DNA of 33,491 nt, taken from NCBI GenBank assembly GCA_031266385.1, contig JAISBC010000005.1:1-33491 (forward strand), given 5' to 3'. A program made the position numbers and the translations under genes. This document shows positions 29,585 through 33,491 of the stretch, piece after piece. Source of the stretch: Holosporales bacterium. GTDB lineage: Bacteria > Pseudomonadota > Alphaproteobacteria > RUG11792. Every line of letters begins with the position of its first letter. The first letter of the stretch is position 1. The notes beneath the pieces are model-generated. The model did no database searches. It was not told where the DNA came from and saw only the letters and a program-made list of their open reading frames with translations.

Positions 29585-30282
29585 TCTCCTGGTCGGATAC
29601 TGGGATCGTAGTAACAACCACGAAAAGGCAAGAAAAGTATCAGGCCGTCGAAATATTCACGAAAGATCATGGGATGGTCAGGGCATTATGTGATTCAACC
29701 ATCAGGATCTGCGGCTTTTCATGGGTGTCTGTCGATTGGAGAGGCCGGAATTCTTGTGAAAATGGATTTTGGAGAATTCAGGATATTCATCAGCCGATCG
29801 CTCCGAACTCCATCCATTCGGTCATTGGCCAGAGGGTTTGTTACCTCCTGCATATTTCTCTTCCATACGGAGATGGGGCATCTGAGCTATTTGAATACAT
29901 AGAGCATATGTCGAGAGAAATGAGAGATTGTTCTTCATTGGAAGCATTGAATATGTATGCATATTTCGAATTTCTACTCCTTAAATCGACGGGATACGGT
30001 TTCGATTTAAAAACTTGCGGAGTCTGCGGGAATGTGGAGAAAATAGAATATATTTCAAGAGATTCGGGAAGAGGCATTTCAAGGGAATGCCGAGGAATTA
30101 CTCGTGATAGGCTATTCCGAGTACCAGAGGTATGGGAGAATTGGTCCAATCTGGAACCGATCCTATCCGATCTGAAGACTATCTTGCTCTCCATTTCTAT
30201 TACCAACTATTTTATCGAAAAATCAAATCTGGGTCATTCCGGTGATCATTCGTTCATTGCTACTCTTGGCCTTGTTTCATGA
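29581..30282 (+). CDS. recO: DNA repair protein RecO
   Basis: N-terminal OB-like WSDTGIVVTTTKRQEKYQAVEIFTKDHGMVRAL; later LKTCGVCGN; ATGA overlap with upstream gene. Confidence 0.8.
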   Translation: MISWSDTGIVVTTTKRQEKYQAVEIFTKDHGMVRALCDSTIRICGFSWVSVDWRGRNSCENGFWRIQDIHQPIAPNSIHSVIGQRVCYLLHISLPYGDGASELFEYIEHMSREMRDCSSLEALNMYAYFEFLLLKSTGYGFDLKTCGVCGNVEKIEYISRDSGRGISRECRGITRDRLFRVPEVWENWSNLEPILSDLKTILLSISITNYFIEKSNLGHSGDHSFIATLGLVS

Positions 30283-30398
30283 AAACCTTCGTGATTCTTT
30301 GTCTTAATAGTAGAAACCTGAGTAATTCTAGAAGAGATCTGGATGTAAGTATTCGACGTTTGCAGTAGTTTTCTTGGATTTCGAAATGATAGTGTAAA

Positions 30399-31415
30399 TT
30401 ACGGAGTCCAATAACTAATCGACATCGCGTTTCTGACCTGCTCCATGGTTCTTCGAGCTATTTCTCGGGCTCTGTTGGTTCCTTCCTCAAGTCTTTCCAT
30501 TATCTCAGATTCTTCAATCGACTCCCTTTTCTCCCGGATTGGATTTAGTAACTTTTGTAAAGTTTCATTCAATAGCGACTTTAAAACGACATCCCCGAGG
30601 CCGCCCTGTTCATATCGTTTCTTCATGCTTTTCAGTTCTGCCTCATCCTCGAAGAATGCATTCAAATATTCGAATACTACATTTCCTTCTATCTTCCCCG
30701 GATCCGATGCTCTTATATGATTCGGGTCGGTATACATGCTAAATATTTTTTCCTTAATTACTTCCTGGGAATCAGATAGGAAAATTGCATTATTCATGGA
30801 TTTGCTAGCCTTCGCCTTACCATCGATCCCGACGAGTCTATCGACCTTGCCGAGGACGGCCTTAGCCTCCAATAAAACATCCGTATCGTACGTCCTATTA
30901 AACCTCCGAACGATCTCGTTAGTAATTTCGAGGAGGGGAAGCTGATCTTCGCCGACCGGAACGAGAGTTGCCTTGAAGGCCGTTATATCGGCCGCCTGAC
31001 TCACGGGATAGCACAAAAATCCAGCCGGCACAGATTCATTGAAGCCTTTTTGTTGTATTTCCGATTTCACGGTTGGATTTCGTTCGAGTCTAGCGACCGT
31101 TACTAGATTCATGTAGTAGGAGGTTAATTCGAAAAGCTCCGGAATCTTGGACTGAATGAAAATGGTACTCTTTTCGGGAGATATACCAACGGCAATATAA
31201 TCCTTGAACACCTCCCGAACGCATCTCGCCACCAACTCGGGGTTCTCGAAATGATCCGATAGAGCCTGTGTATCGGCGATCATTACGAAACATTCATACA
31301 GATCCTGCATTTCGACTCGATTCTGTAGGGAGCCAACGTAGTGCCCCAAATGGAGGGGACCCGTCGGACGATCACCAGTTATCACGATTTTCTTTTTTTG
31401 ATCAGAATCCGTCAT
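30399..31415 (-). CDS. trpS: Tryptophan-tRNA ligase
   Basis: GDRPTGPLHLGHYVGSL (HIGH), AKASKSMNNAIFLSD (KMSKS-type), GEDQLPLLEITNEIVRRFN. Confidence 0.95.
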   Translation of the reverse strand: MTDSDQKKKIVITGDRPTGPLHLGHYVGSLQNRVEMQDLYECFVMIADTQALSDHFENPELVARCVREVFKDYIAVGISPEKSTIFIQSKIPELFELTSYYMNLVTVARLERNPTVKSEIQQKGFNESVPAGFLCYPVSQAADITAFKATLVPVGEDQLPLLEITNEIVRRFNRTYDTDVLLEAKAVLGKVDRLVGIDGKAKASKSMNNAIFLSDSQEVIKEKIFSMYTDPNHIRASDPGKIEGNVVFEYLNAFFEDEAELKSMKKRYEQGGLGDVVLKSLLNETLQKLLNPIREKRESIEESEIMERLEEGTNRAREIARRTMEQVRNAMSISYWTP

Positions 31416-31708
31416 TAGTCGACAATTTTTACGTCCTCTATATCTTCCCCGACGGTGATGATACCTGGATCGTCGGTAAGATCAATCCCAGAATCTGGCT
31501 CATCCGGGAAATCGAATCCAGCTATCTCGACCATCTTTTCATCGATCTCGACCTCATCCATAGCTCCAACTGCCCCCTTTTTTGAATGTAAATCCGATAT
31601 CTCGAAGGAATTACCACAATGCGGACAAGACACAGATGATCTCCTGAGATCATAGAAAGGCAGAGCACACGCCGGACAACCGATCTTTCTTCCCCACTCC
31701 AATTTCAT
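31415..31708 (-). CDS. FYDLN-acid / TIGR02300-like zinc-ribbon protein
   Basis: WGRKIGCPACALPFYDLRRSSVSCPHCGNSFEI followed by an acidic tail. Confidence 0.8.
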   Translation of the reverse strand: MKLEWGRKIGCPACALPFYDLRRSSVSCPHCGNSFEISDLHSKKGAVGAMDEVEIDEKMVEIAGFDFPDEPDSGIDLTDDPGIITVGEDIEDVKIVD

Positions 31709-31720
31709 AATAAAAGCAAC

Positions 31721-31809
31721 TTTCTCGGAAAAAAATTGACAATGACATGCTACAATTAGAGTCCCATTTCTACAAGGAATTTTTTTTCTCGGGTATCATT
31801 TGACAATGA
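31721..31809 (+). repeat. Two direct copies of tttctcgg-N7-ttgacaatga (31721-31745 and 31785-31809)
   Basis: Read directly; the outer 18 of 25 positions are identical. Confidence 0.7.
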
Positions 31810-31810
31810 A

Positions 31811-32448
31811 TCACATCCCGGTCACCTTAAAAATGGCCCCTTTCTTAGAGAGTTTATGATACACGGCGGTTCCGATCACTCCAATGGCCAGGCAAGTCCC
31901 CGCTATGACAGAAGTAAACAATCGTGAATGGCCCACATCAATCATACCATCCTCATTCCGTGGTGGATACCCCAACTTCTGTTGCTCCTCCCAGAATCCA
32001 GTACAGTAATAACTCAACCAAGCCCAATGCTCACCCATAGATTCCGTGAAACGCACCACCTTAGCACCAATTCCTCCAATCCTCAGGGCCAACAATTCTA
32101 AAGGAAACAAGTCAGATATAACCCCCTGAAACTGAAAGGGTCCAGTCACATCCTTAGGGACGAAAAAAGCAGAGTACGGATACCAGCTTGAACTATAAGG
32201 AATAAAGAATGGGGCCTCCTTTCCCAAACGAGCAGCAATCCGGCCATCTTGGAGTCCAGGAGCCGACGAAGTTGGGTCAGGATGGCCAACGATATAAGGA
32301 CTCAAAGAAGGGACCATGATGTCATCAGCTTGCAGTTCAACAGCAGTCCCAATCACCGAAATGATCAAGAGGAGCCCCCCCCCCCCCAGCGCCTTGCAAG
32401 GCCTGGTTTTCCGGCATTCTTGTTAGCAAATTTGTTAAACATCTTCAT
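31811..32448 (-). CDS. Putative phase-variable surface protein 1 (signal peptide interrupted by G13; OFF in this assembly)
   Basis: GGGAGG SD, ATG at 32448: MKMFNKFANKNAGKPGLARRW-GGG then stop with G13. With G14 the frame continues as ...LLLIISVIGTAVELQADD... and ends with TM plus basic tail VIAGTCLAIGVIGTAVYHKLSKKG. Confidence 0.75.
32375..32387 (-). repeat. Homopolymeric G13 tract within coding region (C13 on +)
   Basis: Counted directly. Confidence 0.9.
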
Positions 32449-32487
32449 AAAATCATATCCTCCCTAATATTTCTATAATTATCATAA
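32388..32487 (-). repeat. 5' leader cassette copy 1 (97/100 identical to 33208-33307)
   Basis: Column-by-column comparison by eye; 3 mismatches. Confidence 0.9.
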
Positions 32488-32498
32488 CTAATAATTAT

Positions 32499-33268
32499 TT
32501 AAATTCGATTAATTTTATGAATAGAAATACTAGGATTTGATCTTCTTCCCCACAAATGATATGTACCCCATCCAACAGCTATCCCGGCAATAACTCCACC
32601 GAACAGCTTCCACCCTGAAGTAGTGGTACTCCCCGGAGTAAACTTAGCAAACAGGGCCTTCAGATTAGCTGGAGAACAATCTCCTCGTAAGGTCCCCTTC
32701 GCATCTTGAGAAAGAAAAGAAATCTCATCCTTCCAAGTTGCATGCATATTTCTATAGAACCAAGCAAGATGCCCTAAATGAGGTAACTTCCACGAGTGGA
32801 ACTCGTCCCAAAATCCAGCGGCATATTCCAGCCACAAAGGAGGAATTGGGTTCCCCTCAGTCCTAGCTCCAGCGGCCATGCAAGTATCTCCAACAAAAAA
32901 CATCTCCCAATCATCCCTCCATCCATAAGGATACGGCACGGATTCATAAGGCGCAACCATGGATGAGACATCACCCCCAGCCCTCACCGCAATCACCCAA
33001 TGAGAACCCAACATATCCCACCACTGCATCCTAATCGGGCACATGGTTCCCGACAGAGCATCTTGGCGCCCCAGCAAATCCCAAGGAGAATTAACAACCG
33101 GGAGCAAGTTCTCCGACAGCCACGGGACAGCACTCGACCCTAACGCCCCCCCATCCCAGAGGAGCCTAAGCAGCATCAAAGCGAGGGAGAGCCCCCCCCC
33201 CCCCCCCAGCGCCTTGCAAGGCCTGGTTTTCCGGCATTCTTGTTAGCAAATTTGTTAAATATTTTCAT
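32499..33268 (-). CDS. Putative phase-variable surface protein 2 (signal peptide interrupted by G16; OFF in this assembly)
   Basis: ATG at 33268: MKIFNKFANKNAGKPGLARRW-GGGG. With G16 the frame reads GSPSL* (stop); with G17 it joins LSLALMLLRLLWDGGALGSS... and ends with KLFGGVIAGIAVGWGTYHLWGRRSN. Confidence 0.75.
33192..33207 (-). repeat. Homopolymeric G16 tract within coding region (C16 on +)
   Basis: Counted directly. Confidence 0.9.
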
Positions 33269-33307
33269 AAAATCATATCCTCCCCAATATTTCTATAATT
33301 ATCATAA
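33208..33307 (-). repeat. 5' leader cassette copy 2
   Basis: 97/100 identical to 32388-32487. Confidence 0.9.
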
Positions 33308-33370
33308 ATCATTAGTGTTTAAATTTAGTAAACGAGCGCACTAGACTAAGACAGAAAATTTATGAGGATT

Positions 33371-33490
33371 CTACTTAATCTGAACAGCCACCTCGAAAGA
33401 ACTCGAGTTCTTCGCATATCTCATTGCTATTCCTCTCCCCTGTTTAAGCCTTAAAAAGGCATTCTCTACTAAATGATGCTTCTTATATAG
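33371..33490 (-). pseudogene. IS5-family transposase C-terminal fragment (runs off the window)
   Basis: LYKKHHLVENAFLRLKQGRGIAMRYAKNSSSFEVAVQIK* resembles RHLVENAFxRLKxFRxIATRYDK of IS5 DDE transposases. Confidence 0.7.
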
Positions 33491-33491
33491 T

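Noticed and set aside
32249-32467. Plus-strand ORF including PPPPQRLARPGFP
   Set aside because: Translation of the C13 tract and leader on the opposite strand; the minus-strand RBS/ATG and duplicated leader fit better.
1-33491. CRISPR array, prophage or rRNA operon
   Set aside because: No regularly spaced repeats, phage structural genes or rRNA sequence seen.

Overview
The window is a mostly collinear piece of what looks like a reduced, host-associated alphaproteobacterial chromosome (inference from gene content and decayed IS elements). The housekeeping backbone is an Lrp/AsnC regulator, a TIGR01459-like HAD hydrolase, tRNA-Ser(UGA), tRNA-Gln(CUG), a YbhG/F/F/S/R-type ABC exporter, hemW, surE, an NlpD-like LysM/M23 lipoprotein, yajC-secD-secF, hfq, lpd, uvrC, pgsA, ruvX, acpS, rpsR, rpsF, a CPA2 antiporter, dnaG, rpoD, a truncated CapD/FlaA1-like protein, recO, trpS and a FYDLN-acid (TIGR02300-like) protein. 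Accessory islands interrupt it. (1) Four tandem secreted-protein genes (19.5-23.6 kb) share signal peptides, a conserved promoter/5' leader, and two protein modules found together or split. (2) At 31.8-33.3 kb, two tandem minus-strand genes share a 97/100-nt-identical ribosome-binding-site/start/leader cassette that ends at a poly-G tract (G13 and G16) inside the signal-peptide coding region. Downstream of the tract the proteins are different, Trp/Tyr-rich and end in a TM anchor. In both genes the tract length (1 mod 3) puts the ATG out of frame with the body. This looks like a phase-variable (contingency) surface-protein system and is the most interesting signal here. (3) Decayed IS982 and IS5-type transposase fragments lie at both ends of the window. 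Other points of interest are an extremely acidic Hfq C-terminal tail, a degenerate M23 domain and a split YbhF.
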